Positions 1 to 7,779 of a DNA stretch of 64,000 nucleotides are shown here, one piece after another. The notes beneath the pieces are model-generated. The model saw only the letters and a program-made list of their open reading frames with translations. It did no database searches and had not been told where the DNA came from. Each line of letters begins with the position of its first letter. Within the stretch, counting starts at the first letter, position 1. This DNA comes from Aureimonas sp. AU12 (GTDB lineage: Bacteria; Pseudomonadota; Alphaproteobacteria; Rhizobiales; Rhizobiaceae): contig NZ_BBWH01000004.1 of the NCBI RefSeq assembly GCF_001463705.1, positions 124,001-188,000 of the forward strand. The letters are read 5' to 3'. A program made the translations under genes and the position numbers.

Positions 1-574
1 GCGGCAGGACACCGGTCAGGTTCTGCACGTGATGGCCGACCTCGTGCGCCACGACATAGGCCTGTGCGAAATCGCCGGGCGCGCCGAGCTGGTCGGAAAG
101 CTGACGGAAAAAAGAAGTGTCGAGATAGAGCTTGCGATCACCCGGGCAGTAGAACGGACCAGAGGCCGAACTGGCATTGCCGCAGGCCGATGCCACCTGC
201 CGGTCGAAGAGCACGAGCGTCGGTTCGCTGTATTGCTGGCCCATCTGCTGGAAGCGCGCGTTCCAGACGTCCTCGGTGTCGGCGAGCACGACCGCGATGA
301 AGTCGTCCGTCTCGTCCGCCGTGCCGTCGACGCCCGGGCCGATGTTCGAGGCCGTCTGCGTCGTGCCGCCACCGCCGCCGTCCATGCCGATCACCGACAG
401 CGGGTTGATGCCGAAGCCGATCCAGAGGACGGCGAGAATGATGATGAGGCCGATCCCGCCCCCGCCCCCAGCACGGATCGGGATGCGGAAACCACCCCCG
501 CCGGGCCCGGCTCCGCCGCCACTCCCGCGGCGGTCCTCGATATTGTTGCTTTCCCGCCGGCCGCGCCATTCCAT
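1..574 (-). CDS. Neutral zinc metallopeptidase, YpfJ family (3' end outside window)
   Basis: Only the first 191 residues lie in the window; the C-terminus runs off the left edge. The N-terminus is a Gly/Arg-rich cytoplasmic stretch, then one hydrophobic segment (about residues 41-60, GLIIILAVLWIGFG), then an extracytoplasmic domain. It carries YCPGDRKLYLDTSFF and the zinc-binding HEVGHHVQ motif at about residues 177-184, which identify the putative neutral zinc metallopeptidase family (PF04228, E. coli YpfJ). The ATG at 572-574 places the Gly-rich leader and the membrane anchor in the usual order. A membrane-anchored peptidase is expected; its substrate is unknown. It is divergent from the DUF4112 gene across 175 bp. 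Confidence 0.9.
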   Translation of the reverse strand, partial: MEWRGRRESNNIEDRRGSGGGAGPGGGGFRIPIRAGGGGGIGLIIILAVLWIGFGINPLSVIGMDGGGGGTTQTASNIGPGVDGTADETDDFIAVVLADTEDVWNARFQQMGQQYSEPTLVLFDRQVASACGNASSASGPFYCPGDRKLYLDTSFFRQLSDQLGAPGDFAQAYVVAHEVGHHVQNLTGVLP

Positions 575-749
575 GGTCGAGGTTCCCCTGTCGTTCGCAT
601 CCCTTCACATCAAGCTAGCGCCGTTCACGCTTTCGGGAATGGAACGAGAGCGGTTCACCAGGGGGGCACTCGCATCGCGCCCCGTACCTCACCATATCCT
701 GTAGCGTCGGCGACGGATCCACCGCTTCGCCGCAGGAGACCGTTCGACG

Positions 750-1196
750 ATGACTTCCACTGCCTACGCCTCGGACGTTTCAGGCGACTTCACGCGCGCC
801 GAGACCGTCCGCCGCCTGAACCGCCTTAACCGTCTGGCCCGGCTCATGGACACGGCGATCCGCATTCCCGGCACGGAGATCCGTTTCGGCGCCGACGCGA
901 TCCTGGGCCTGGTTCCGGGTATCGGCGACGCCAGCGGCGCGGCCATCGGGCTGTTCATCGTCAACGAGGCGCGCCGGATGGGTGTGCCCAAGCGCAAGCT
1001 GGCGCGGATGGTGGCCAATCTCGGCGTCGACGCAGCCGTTGGCGCGGTGCCGTTGGCGGGCGACCTGTTCGACGTCTACTTCAAGTCGCACAAGCGCAAC
1101 ATCGCTATCGTCGCCGACCATTTCGACATCGCCCACCGCGAATTTCGCGATGGGCCCGACGAACGGACGATGAAGGACGTGACGCCGAAGCGCTGA
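750..1196 (+). CDS. DUF4112 domain-containing small protein
   Basis: 148 residues. The body (about residues 25-125) has the DUF4112 pattern: RLNRLARLMDTAIRIPG, FGADAILGLVPGIGD, a Gly/Ala hydrophobic stretch, a second hydrophobic stretch with GAVPLAGDLFDVYFK, then KRNIAIV. Members are small, probably membrane-associated proteins of unknown function in Alphaproteobacteria. The two GxxPxxGD turns sit between short hydrophobic helices, which suggests a helical hairpin in the membrane. The start follows a GGAG-type site (caggag at 733-738). It stands alone and converges on the PLP decarboxylase, with only 28 bp between the stop codons. Confidence 0.85.
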   Translation: MTSTAYASDVSGDFTRAETVRRLNRLNRLARLMDTAIRIPGTEIRFGADAILGLVPGIGDASGAAIGLFIVNEARRMGVPKRKLARMVANLGVDAAVGAVPLAGDLFDVYFKSHKRNIAIVADHFDIAHREFRDGPDERTMKDVTPKR

Positions 1197-1224
1197 CGGG
1201 TGGGCCTCCTGGGGGATGGCGGCG

Positions 1225-2445
1225 TCAGTCCGCCATCGTCTCGAGGCTGGCGAAGCCCTCCGCCGCGTCGCCCTCGTCGAAGGGCGTCGTCACCTCGACG
1301 AACGTGTCGGGATAGAAGCCGTTGAAGCGCGTGCGCAGCGACAGCGAGTAGGCTCCGATATGGCCGATCTCGATCCAGTCGCCGGTGTCCACCGTTTCGG
1401 GAAGCCAGAACGGCCGCGACAGGATGTCGACGCTGTCGCACGTTGCGCCGCAGACGCGGAACGGCACGATCGAGCTCTTGTCGCCCTTGCGCGAGACGCG
1501 CGCAGGATCGGGAATGAAGCGGGCCGGCAGGGTGATCTTGCCCGTCCAGGAGTCGGACAGCGACGCCCAGATCCCGTCGTTGATGTAGAGCCGGCGCCCC
1601 TTGCGCAGCAGCACGCGCACGATCAGCGAGAAGCAGCGGGCCACCACGACACGTCCCGGTTCGGCCACCAGCGGAACGTCGCCGAAGCCCCATTCCTCGA
1701 TATCCGAGCGCAGCCGCGACATGATCTGGCCCATGCCCGGCATGTCCGGCTTCTTGCGGCGCGGGTCGTAGCCGTACTCGGCCGGAAAGCCGCCGCCGAC
1801 ATCGAGCCCAGCCAGCGGGACGTCGGCGCGGTTGCGCACCCAGTCGCAGGAGGCGAGCGCTCGCTCGTACGTCTCGGGATCCTCGATCTGCGACCCGACA
1901 TGGAAGCAGAGGCCGACCTTGAATCCGATCCGATGACAGCGCTGCAGGAGTTCGACGGCATGGGCAGGCGCCGCGCCGAACTTCTTCGAGAGCTCGTAGG
2001 CCGCATGGCCCTTCGTCTGCAGCCGGATGAAGACGGTGATCGTTCCGGGATCGAGATCGAGCGCGTGAACGATACGCAGGATCTTGGCGACCTCGTCCTC
2101 GTGGTCGAGCGACAGGGTGCGGATGCCGTAGGTCTCGAGCGCCAGCCGGATGTCGGACTGCGCCTTGATCGGATGCATGTAGAGCATCTCGGCATTCGGC
2201 GCGACGGCGCGCACCGCCGCGAACTCGCCGGGCGAGGCCACGTCGAAGACGTCGACACCGGCCTTGGCGAGGGTCTCCAGCACCATAGGCTCGCCGTTGG
2301 TCTTCACGGCGTAGGCGGTCTGGCCGGGAAACGAGTCCTTGAAGCGGCGGATGTCCTCGCGCAGCACGTCGGGTCGGAAGCAGTAGACGGGAACGTCCGG
2401 CCTCATCGAAAGCGCGGCGTCCTTTGCCGTCGGGAATCTCTGCAA
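1225..2445 (-). CDS. Type III PLP-dependent decarboxylase (ornithine/lysine/arginine decarboxylase family)
   Basis: An alanine racemase-fold decarboxylase of about 406 residues. The PLP lysine is in AYAVKTN (about K48). HVGSQ, the phosphate-binding GGGFP, EPGR and the C-terminal CGATCDSVDIL, which carries the catalytic Cys and Asp of ornithine decarboxylases, follow in the family order. The likely reaction is decarboxylation of ornithine or lysine to putrescine or cadaverine in the cytoplasm. I chose a TTG start at 2443-2445 because AGGAG lies just upstream and homologues begin close to this point. An in-frame ATG at 2526 would add 27 Pro/Arg-rich, unconserved-looking residues. It is divergent from an amidase across 157 bp. 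Substrate preference cannot be read from the sequence. Confidence 0.85.
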   Translation of the reverse strand: MQRFPTAKDAALSMRPDVPVYCFRPDVLREDIRRFKDSFPGQTAYAVKTNGEPMVLETLAKAGVDVFDVASPGEFAAVRAVAPNAEMLYMHPIKAQSDIRLALETYGIRTLSLDHEDEVAKILRIVHALDLDPGTITVFIRLQTKGHAAYELSKKFGAAPAHAVELLQRCHRIGFKVGLCFHVGSQIEDPETYERALASCDWVRNRADVPLAGLDVGGGFPAEYGYDPRRKKPDMPGMGQIMSRLRSDIEEWGFGDVPLVAEPGRVVVARCFSLIVRVLLRKGRRLYINDGIWASLSDSWTGKITLPARFIPDPARVSRKGDKSSIVPFRVCGATCDSVDILSRPFWLPETVDTGDWIEIGHIGAYSLSLRTRFNGFYPDTFVEVTTPFDEGDAAEGFASLETMAD

Positions 2446-2602
2446 TCTCGTCTCCTCGTCGGCTCGTCCGTCCCCGCCAATAGAGGACAGGGGACGGGAA
2501 GGAAAACCCTTCCGCGGCCTGTTCATCACAAACGGGTGGCAGGGACATGACGGTTCTGCCACTGAACGCGCGCGTTCCACCGCAAGGATCTCATCGCCTG
2601 CC

Positions 2603-3895
2603 ATGAGCCATCGCCCTTCGACGCCCCGCCCCGGTTTCCGAGCCGTCACACCCGTCTCGATCCTCGACATCCGCCGCCGCATCGAGGCCGGCACGCTGAC
2701 GCCGCAGGCTGCGATCGCGCAGTCGCGCGAGCGCATCGACGCTGCCGACGGCGAGCTGTTCGCCTTTGCGCGGAGGGCGGCTCCCGATGCGCCGGTGCTG
2801 GCGCAAGGTCCGCTGGCCGGCATAGCCCTCGGCATCAAGGACCTCTTCGACACCGCGGACCTTCCCACCGAATACGGCTCACCGATCTACGCCGGCCACC
2901 AGCCGCGCGCCGACGCAGCCCTCGTCGCCGTCGCGCGAGCGGCCGGCGCCTTCGTTGCCGGCAAGACGCACACGACCGAGTTCGCCTTCATGACGCCCGC
3001 GCCGACGCGCAACCCGCACGATCTCGCGCGCAGCCCCGGCGGATCATCCTCGGGCTCGGCCGCAGCGGTCGCCGCCGGCCTCGTCGCAGGCGCGTTCGGG
3101 TCGCAGACGGCGGGCTCGACCATCCGCCCGGCCTCGTTCTGCGGCATTGCCGGCTTCAAGCCGAGCTTCCGCCTGCTGCCGACCGTCGGCATGAAGACCT
3201 TTGCCTGGTCGCTCGATACGGCCGGACTGTTCGCTGGCGGCGTGCGCGACGTCGCGCACCTCGCCGCCATCCTGTCGGGTCGCGACCTCGGCATCGGTGA
3301 CGACACACCGTCCGCGTTGCGGGTCGGGCTCTACCGGTCGGGCATCGACGGGCAGCTCAGCCCGGCGATGGCGGACGCGTGGGCTCAGGGTGCGGCGGCC
3401 TGCGAGCGCCTGGGCTGGCGGGTCGTCGACATCGTGGAGGACAAGACGCTGCGCCAGGCGCGCGAGGTGCAGCCGCTGATTCAGGATTACGAGGGCGCGG
3501 TGTCCCTGACATATGAGCGGCTGCATCACGGCGCGAGCCTGAGCGAAGCCCTGCGACTCGCGCTCCAGCGGGGAGCGGCGATTCCGGCCGAGCGCTACGA
3601 CGACGCGCGGCGGACGGCGCGCAACGGTCGACGAGCGGTAAATGCGCTCTTCGGGAACTGCGACGTGATCCTGTCGCCCTCGGCGCCGGGCGAAGCGCCC
3701 CTCTTCATTGAGGGCACCGGCGATCCCGCCTTCAACCGGCTCTGGACGCTGGCGGGAACGCCCTGCGTCAACGTTCCCGGTCTTCGAAGCCCATCCGGCC
3801 TGCCGCTGGGGCTGACGATCTCGGCGAGGTTCGGGCGGGATAAGCTGGCGCTGGCGGCGGCAGCCGGGCTTGAGTCGATTTTGTGCAGTGCGTGA
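2603..3895 (+). CDS. Amidase signature family protein
   Basis: 430 residues with the complete amidase-signature catalytic set: Lys79 in GIKDLFD, the cis-Ser in GGSSSGS (about S148) and the nucleophile in TAGSTIRP (about S172). GIAGFKPSF, LDTAGLFA and the C-terminal GTPCVNVPG complete the fold. These enzymes hydrolyse C-N bonds of amides in the cytoplasm. It is not GatA, because the length and flanking motifs differ and no gatB or gatC is nearby. The divergent arrangement with a polyamine-type decarboxylase suggests a nitrogenous or amide substrate, but this is only context. The ATG at 2603 was used; the first 15 residues look unconserved, so a slightly later start is possible. Confidence 0.88.
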   Translation: MSHRPSTPRPGFRAVTPVSILDIRRRIEAGTLTPQAAIAQSRERIDAADGELFAFARRAAPDAPVLAQGPLAGIALGIKDLFDTADLPTEYGSPIYAGHQPRADAALVAVARAAGAFVAGKTHTTEFAFMTPAPTRNPHDLARSPGGSSSGSAAAVAAGLVAGAFGSQTAGSTIRPASFCGIAGFKPSFRLLPTVGMKTFAWSLDTAGLFAGGVRDVAHLAAILSGRDLGIGDDTPSALRVGLYRSGIDGQLSPAMADAWAQGAAACERLGWRVVDIVEDKTLRQAREVQPLIQDYEGAVSLTYERLHHGASLSEALRLALQRGAAIPAERYDDARRTARNGRRAVNALFGNCDVILSPSAPGEAPLFIEGTGDPAFNRLWTLAGTPCVNVPGLRSPSGLPLGLTISARFGRDKLALAAAAGLESILCSA

Positions 3896-4073
3896 ACGAC
3901 ATCTGGACAGATCGTTCAAATTTCTTTCACGCGAGCCGATCCCCGTAAGCCATCGCCCCCTCACCTGAAAACAAGGTTTCCACAATCTTTCGTCGACGAC
4001 CCGGAAACGAATTCGTCTTTACGAAGTTGAACGATTGATGAAGATTGAAACATCTCGTGAGCAGGAGGCTGCG

Positions 4074-4160
4074 ATGGAAATGATGCGTTCGCTGAACTTC
4101 ATGATGGCCGGCGCCGCGTTCGTGTTCGTCGGAGCCATGGTGGTCGGGCTGATCTCCTGA
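4074..4160 (+). CDS. Small hydrophobic peptide, 28 residues, single membrane helix
   Basis: A short frame preceded by a near-perfect ribosome binding site (AGGAGG, 6 bases before the ATG at 4074). It encodes MEMMRSLNFMMAGAAF followed by VFVGAMVVGLIS, that is, a short polar start and one transmembrane helix. A rho-independent terminator begins 43 bases after the stop. The 178-bp upstream region is visibly more AT-rich than the genome, as for a promoter. An in-frame ATG at 4038 would give 40 residues but lacks a good ribosome site. The function is unknown. Size, topology, ribosome site and terminator together make a real small membrane protein gene likely. It converges on metF. Confidence 0.6.
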   Translation: MEMMRSLNFMMAGAAFVFVGAMVVGLIS

Positions 4161-4202
4161 CGACCAGGGCGCCGCGCAGGCAAGGGACGGAGCTCGCAAT
4201 CG

Positions 4203-4232
4203 AAAGGCCGGGATCATCTCCCGGCCTTTTCC
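4203..4232 (+). terminator. Rho-independent terminator after the 28-residue peptide gene
   Basis: A perfect 11-bp stem (AAAGGCCGGGA, loop TCATC, TCCCGGCCTTT) is followed by TTCC. The A-run on the other arm means it can also work leftward, and it lies between the convergent small gene and metF (stop at 4252). Confidence 0.85.
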
Positions 4233-4251
4233 TTGTCGAGGTTTGGGGCCG

Positions 4252-5166
4252 TCAGGCCGCAGCCGCTTCCGGCGCCGATACGCCCTGCGACGCGCCCTCG
4301 CGCAGCCCCAGGATGTGGCAGATCGAATAGACGAGATCGGCCCGGTTCATCGTGTAGAAATGGAAGTCGCCGATGCCGCGCTCGGCGAGATCGAGCACCT
4401 GTTCGGCGCAGACAGCCGCCGCCACATGGCTATGGGTATGCGGGTCGTTCTCCAACCCGGCGAAACGATCGGCCAGCCAACCGGGGATCGAGGCGCCGGT
4501 CGCGGCCGAGAAGCGCGCGACCTTCGTGAAGTCGTGGATCGGCACGATGCCCGGCACGATCGGCACGTAGATCCCGGCCCGCCGGACGCGCTCGACGTAG
4601 CGCTCGAAAATGTCGTTGTCGAAGAAGAACTGGGTGATCGCCCGCGTCGCGCCGTTGTCCACCTTGCGCTTGAGGAGGTCGATGTCGGTGGCGAAATCCG
4701 AGCTTTCGGGGTGCTTCTCGGGATAGGCGGAAACAGAGACCTCGATGGCGGGATCGATGCGCTTGATGCCGGCCGTCAGATCCACCGCGTTGCGGTAGCC
4801 GTCGGGATGGGCCTCGTAGGCACCGCCTGCTCCACCCTGCCCGTCGCCGCGCAGCGCCACGAAATGGCGCACGCCCGTCTCATGATACTGGCGCACCACG
4901 CCGTCGACCTCCTCGCGCGTGGCATCGACGCAGGTGAGATGCGCAGCGGGCTTCAGGTCGGTCTCTGCCAGCAGGCGCTGCACCGTATGGTGGGTGCGCT
5001 CGCGGGTCGAGCCGCCGGCGCCGTAGGTCACCGAGACGAAGTCGGGCTGCAGCGGGGCCAGACGCTGGATCGAGCGCCACAGAGTCTCCTCCATCGCCGG
5101 GATCTTGGGCGGGAAGAACTCGAACGAAACGCGGATCGGCGACCGCGGAGACTTGCGTTGAGCCAT
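4252..5166 (-). CDS. metF: 5,10-methylenetetrahydrofolate reductase
   Basis: 304 residues, full length for bacterial MetF. FEFFPPK holds the catalytic Glu. FVSVTYGAGGS, HLTCVD, FVALRGD, KRKVDNGATRAITQFFFDN and PGIVPI are the FAD- and folate-binding TIM-barrel motifs. It reduces 5,10-methylene-THF to 5-methyl-THF for methionine synthesis in the cytoplasm. The gene starts 12 bp after the stop of the ArsR-methyltransferase regulator, so the two are probably one operon controlled from the palindrome at 6204-6225. The extreme C-terminus (about 20 Ala-rich residues) is unremarkable. Confidence 0.97.
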   Translation of the reverse strand: MAQRKSPRSPIRVSFEFFPPKIPAMEETLWRSIQRLAPLQPDFVSVTYGAGGSTRERTHHTVQRLLAETDLKPAAHLTCVDATREEVDGVVRQYHETGVRHFVALRGDGQGGAGGAYEAHPDGYRNAVDLTAGIKRIDPAIEVSVSAYPEKHPESSDFATDIDLLKRKVDNGATRAITQFFFDNDIFERYVERVRRAGIYVPIVPGIVPIHDFTKVARFSAATGASIPGWLADRFAGLENDPHTHSHVAAAVCAEQVLDLAERGIGDFHFYTMNRADLVYSICHILGLREGASQGVSAPEAAAA

Positions 5167-5178
5167 GACGGCGATCCT

Positions 5179-6180
5179 TCAGGCGGTTGATGCTTGGCGC
5201 CGGGCCCGGTCGGGCATCTCGGCGGACAGGGGGCGACGGGCGACCAGAACCGTCACCGTCAGTTGGTCCGGCCGGTCGTCGGCCGGAGGCAGCGAAAGCG
5301 TCGTCTCGACCACGAGGCCGGCCGCCACGACGAAGGCAGACAGCGTCGCCTTTGCGAAACCGAGGCGCAGATGCGCATGCTCGCTGCGCAAGAACTCCAG
5401 CTGATGCGGCGCGAAATCGACGATCGCCAGCCGACCGCCCGGCCGCAAGGCGGCTGCGGCTTCGCGCACCGCGGCGGCGGGATCGTCGAGATAGTGCAGA
5501 ACCTGATGCAGGGTCACGAGGTCGAAACTGCCGCGCGGCACCGGCAGGCGGTAGGCATCGCCCTGGCGCACGGTGGCGCGGGTCAGGCCTGCCGCGTCGA
5601 GCTTGGCGCGGGCAACGGCCAGCATCTCACGCGAGGCATCGACCCCGACGGCCCGCTCGCTCATCGGCGACAGGAGTTCGAGCAAACGCCCCGTTCCGGT
5701 GCCGACATCGAGGAATGCGCCGATGTCGTCGCTCCCCAGTGCGCCGAGCAGCGCGCGCTCAACCTCGGCATCCGGTACGTGGAGCGAGCGCAGGCGGTCC
5801 CACTGCTCGGCATTGCGAGTGAAATAGTCGGCGGCCCGCGTCGAGCGATCGCGGCGCACGTCGCCCAGCCGCTCGCGATCCCGGGCGAGAAGCCCTTCCT
5901 CGTCGAGAATGCCGCTCTCCAGCGACTGCGCCAGCGCCGTCACGAGCGGATCGTCGCCGAGCCGGAAATAGGCCCAGGCGCCCTCCTGATGGCGCAGCAC
6001 CGTGCCGGACTCGACGAGAAGCTTCAGATGGCGCGAAATGCGCGGCTGAGACTGGCCGAGGATCGTCGTGAGGTCGGACACCGTCAGGTCGTGGCCCGAC
6101 AGCAGCAGCACGAGCCGCAGCCGTGTCGGCTCAGCAATCGCCTTCAGGATGTCCACGGTACGGTCGAACGAGGCCGGCAT
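5179..6180 (-). CDS. ArsR-family regulator fused to a SAM-dependent methyltransferase domain (SahR-like)
   Basis: 333 residues. Residues 1-90 form a winged helix of the ArsR type (LKAIAEPTRLRLVLLL, LGQSQPRISRHLKLLVESGTV). No CxC metal site is visible. Residues about 140-290 form a class I methyltransferase fold with motif I FLDVGTGTGRLLELL, acidic VGVDAS, and LVTLHQVLHYLDDP. This architecture next to metF is known in Alphaproteobacteria. ArsR-type SahR regulators of the methionine cycle respond to S-adenosylhomocysteine, which the methyltransferase domain could bind. The ATG at 6180 was chosen because the operator palindrome ends 24 bp upstream; a longer in-frame reading would run through that site. 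Confidence 0.85.
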   Translation of the reverse strand: MPASFDRTVDILKAIAEPTRLRLVLLLSGHDLTVSDLTTILGQSQPRISRHLKLLVESGTVLRHQEGAWAYFRLGDDPLVTALAQSLESGILDEEGLLARDRERLGDVRRDRSTRAADYFTRNAEQWDRLRSLHVPDAEVERALLGALGSDDIGAFLDVGTGTGRLLELLSPMSERAVGVDASREMLAVARAKLDAAGLTRATVRQGDAYRLPVPRGSFDLVTLHQVLHYLDDPAAAVREAAAALRPGGRLAIVDFAPHQLEFLRSEHAHLRLGFAKATLSAFVVAAGLVVETTLSLPPADDRPDQLTVTVLVARRPLSAEMPDRARRQASTA

Positions 6181-6203
6181 CACGGCCCTCCCTCGGCCAA
6201 CAT

Positions 6204-6225
6204 CACATAAAGATATGTTTATGTG
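6204..6225 (-). promoter_or_regulatory. Perfect inverted repeat, candidate SahR-type operator of the arsR-metF operon
   Basis: CACATAAA-N6-TTTATGTG is a perfect 8-bp inverted repeat. Its centre AAAGATATGTTT is one base from a full palindrome. It is strikingly AT-rich against the surroundings and lies just upstream of the regulator start at 6180. Autoregulation by the ArsR protein is the simplest reading. Confidence 0.75.
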
Positions 6226-6299
6226 TTTCGCGTTGGTTTCACAAGCCGTGCGTGCCCGTGCCGGTTCCCCTCGCGCGGGTCCGGCTCTAGCTTGGGCCA

Positions 6300-6791
6300 A
6301 TGACCGATTGTGCGACCCCCGCCCGCCCCGGCGAAACCCTCCTGCCCTTCGATGGCCGACAGGCGGACGACGCCCGCCTCACCTTCATCGGCCGCGTCCG
6401 CACGCCGTGGACGCAGCGCTCGGACTGCCCGAAGAACCTGCGCGTCGCCCGAGAGCGGATGGAGGGCGCGAGTATCGAGATGGACGCGGCATTCCGGCCG
6501 GCCCTCGCCTCGCTGGAGACCGGACAGTGGGTGTTCCTGCTAACGTGGCTGCACGAGGCGCGGCGCGATCTGGCGACCCAGATGCCGCGACATGCAACGC
6601 AGGCGACCGGTACGTTCGCGTTGCGCTCACCCGTCCGGCCCAATCCGATCGGCCTGCATCTGGTAAGGCTCGTGGCGATCGACGCCGCGGCCGGCCTTCT
6701 GCGCATTGATGCGGCCGATGTCCTGGACGGCACGCCGCTCCTCGACATCAAGCCCTACTTCGCCTCCGTCGATCAGCCGCCGGAGGCCTGA
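6300..6791 (+). CDS. trmO: tRNA (N6-threonylcarbamoyladenosine-37-N6)-methyltransferase TrmO/TsaA
   Basis: 163 residues of the UPF0066/YaeB family. The diagnostic stretches are FIGRVRTPW near the N-terminus, TGTFALRSPVRPNPIGLHLV in the middle and DVLDGTPLLDIKPY near the end. The family methylates t6A37 of threonine tRNA using SAM in the cytoplasm. E. coli TrmO has an extra C-terminal domain; this short form is the common bacterial version. The stop lies one base before the start of the DUF2293 gene, so the two are co-transcribed. The ATG at 6300 is 75 bp from the candidate SahR operator on the divergent side. Confidence 0.93.
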   Translation: MTDCATPARPGETLLPFDGRQADDARLTFIGRVRTPWTQRSDCPKNLRVARERMEGASIEMDAAFRPALASLETGQWVFLLTWLHEARRDLATQMPRHATQATGTFALRSPVRPNPIGLHLVRLVAIDAAAGLLRIDAADVLDGTPLLDIKPYFASVDQPPEA

Positions 6792-6792
6792 C

Positions 6793-7167
6793 ATGGCCAC
6801 CGAGCGCCAGAAGGCCATCGCCCGTCACCTGACGCTGCTGATCCCGCGCGTACCCTTCCTCGACGCCGAGGCGATCCGCACCGATGCCGGCTCGAAGCAC
6901 ATGCGCGATCTGACGCCGGCTGCCGCCATCTGGCTCGCGACGGTGGCCCACATCCGGCACCAGCATACGGATTACGACGAGTTGCGCGACGAGGGCTACG
7001 AGCGGGACGAAGCCCGGTTCTTCGTGCTGGAGGCGGTCAACGAGGTGCTCGACCGCTGGGGCTCGACGCGCCCGCTCCTGTCGGAACCCGATGCCGACGA
7101 AGAGGTGTCGGAGGGCGACGACGAAGAACCGGCGTCGGCCATACGCCAGCGACCGGACGCGGACTGA
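6793..7167 (+). CDS. DUF2293 domain-containing protein
   Basis: 124 residues. The central stretch AAAIWLATVAHIRHQHTDYDELRDEGYERDEARFFV, with VNEVLDRWG, is typical of DUF2293, a short conserved family in Alphaproteobacteria with no assigned role. The last 30 residues are acidic and low in complexity. No membrane segment or signal peptide is seen. It is translationally linked to trmO with a one-base gap, and converges on the MOSC gene 9 bp away. Confidence 0.8.
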   Translation: MATERQKAIARHLTLLIPRVPFLDAEAIRTDAGSKHMRDLTPAAAIWLATVAHIRHQHTDYDELRDEGYERDEARFFVLEAVNEVLDRWGSTRPLLSEPDADEEVSEGDDEEPASAIRQRPDAD

Positions 7168-7176
7168 GGCGCCTGA

Positions 7177-7779
7177 TTATTCGTAGATCCACTGCTCCGG
7201 CAGGCGCGCCTCGACCGCCTCGCCGAGCGTGATGCGACCGGGCTTCTCCACCCAGGCAACGAGACCGCGGCGATACCTGCCGGCCTTGACGAAGCCGAGG
7301 TCGATGTCGGCTCGGCCCTCGTAATTCGAAGCGATCGAACGCCCCGACAGCCGGCATGGACCGTTGTCGCCATCGATCTTCAGCGTCACGCCGCCTTCGA
7401 AGAAGAGCAGCGTGCGCGGCGGCAGCCAGGTCAGACGCTCGATACCGTCGAGCACGAGATTACCGCCGATCCACTCCGGCTTCACCTCGGGAACGTCGAG
7501 AGTGGCGGCGATTTCCGCCAGTTCGGCAAAGGAGAGGATCGACAGCTGTCGCTCGTTGCGGATCTCGGTACCGCGCGGATACCAGGGCTCGCGTCCACCT
7601 GTGCGGCGGGTCGCGCCACCATGGAAATCCTCGACGATGCCGTCGAAGCCGAGTTCCAGTTCATCGGCCGGCGCTGTCACGAAATCGCCGCCCGCCGCCC
7701 TGTAGAGACCGCCGACGGTGGCCTGCAGCTTCCGGGCGCGGTGGCGCTTGGTCCCGGTGGTCATCGTCGCGTCAGTCAT
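7177..7779 (-). CDS. MOSC domain-containing protein
   Basis: 200 residues. The MOSC beta-barrel is recognisable from RNERQLSILSFAELAEIA, WIGGNLVLDGI, LPPRTLLFFEGGVTLKI and the conserved Cys in DNGPCRLSGR. MOSC domains occur in molybdenum cofactor sulfurases and in YiiM/YuaD-like proteins, where the Cys is thought to carry sulfur or bind the cofactor. This is a stand-alone MOSC protein, so its target is unknown. The start overlaps the end of the dedA-like gene by 8 bp, so both are read from one transcript. Confidence 0.85.
   Translation of the reverse strand: MTDATMTTGTKRHRARKLQATVGGLYRAAGGDFVTAPADELELGFDGIVEDFHGGATRRTGGREPWYPRGTEIRNERQLSILSFAELAEIAATLDVPEVKPEWIGGNLVLDGIERLTWLPPRTLLFFEGGVTLKIDGDNGPCRLSGRSIASNYEGRADIDLGFVKAGRYRRGLVAWVEKPGRITLGEAVEARLPEQWIYE

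Noticed and set aside
2446-2526. N-terminal extension of the PLP decarboxylase from ATG 2526
   Set aside because: It adds Pro/Arg-rich residues without similarity, and the TTG at 2445 has the better ribosome site. It cannot be fully excluded.
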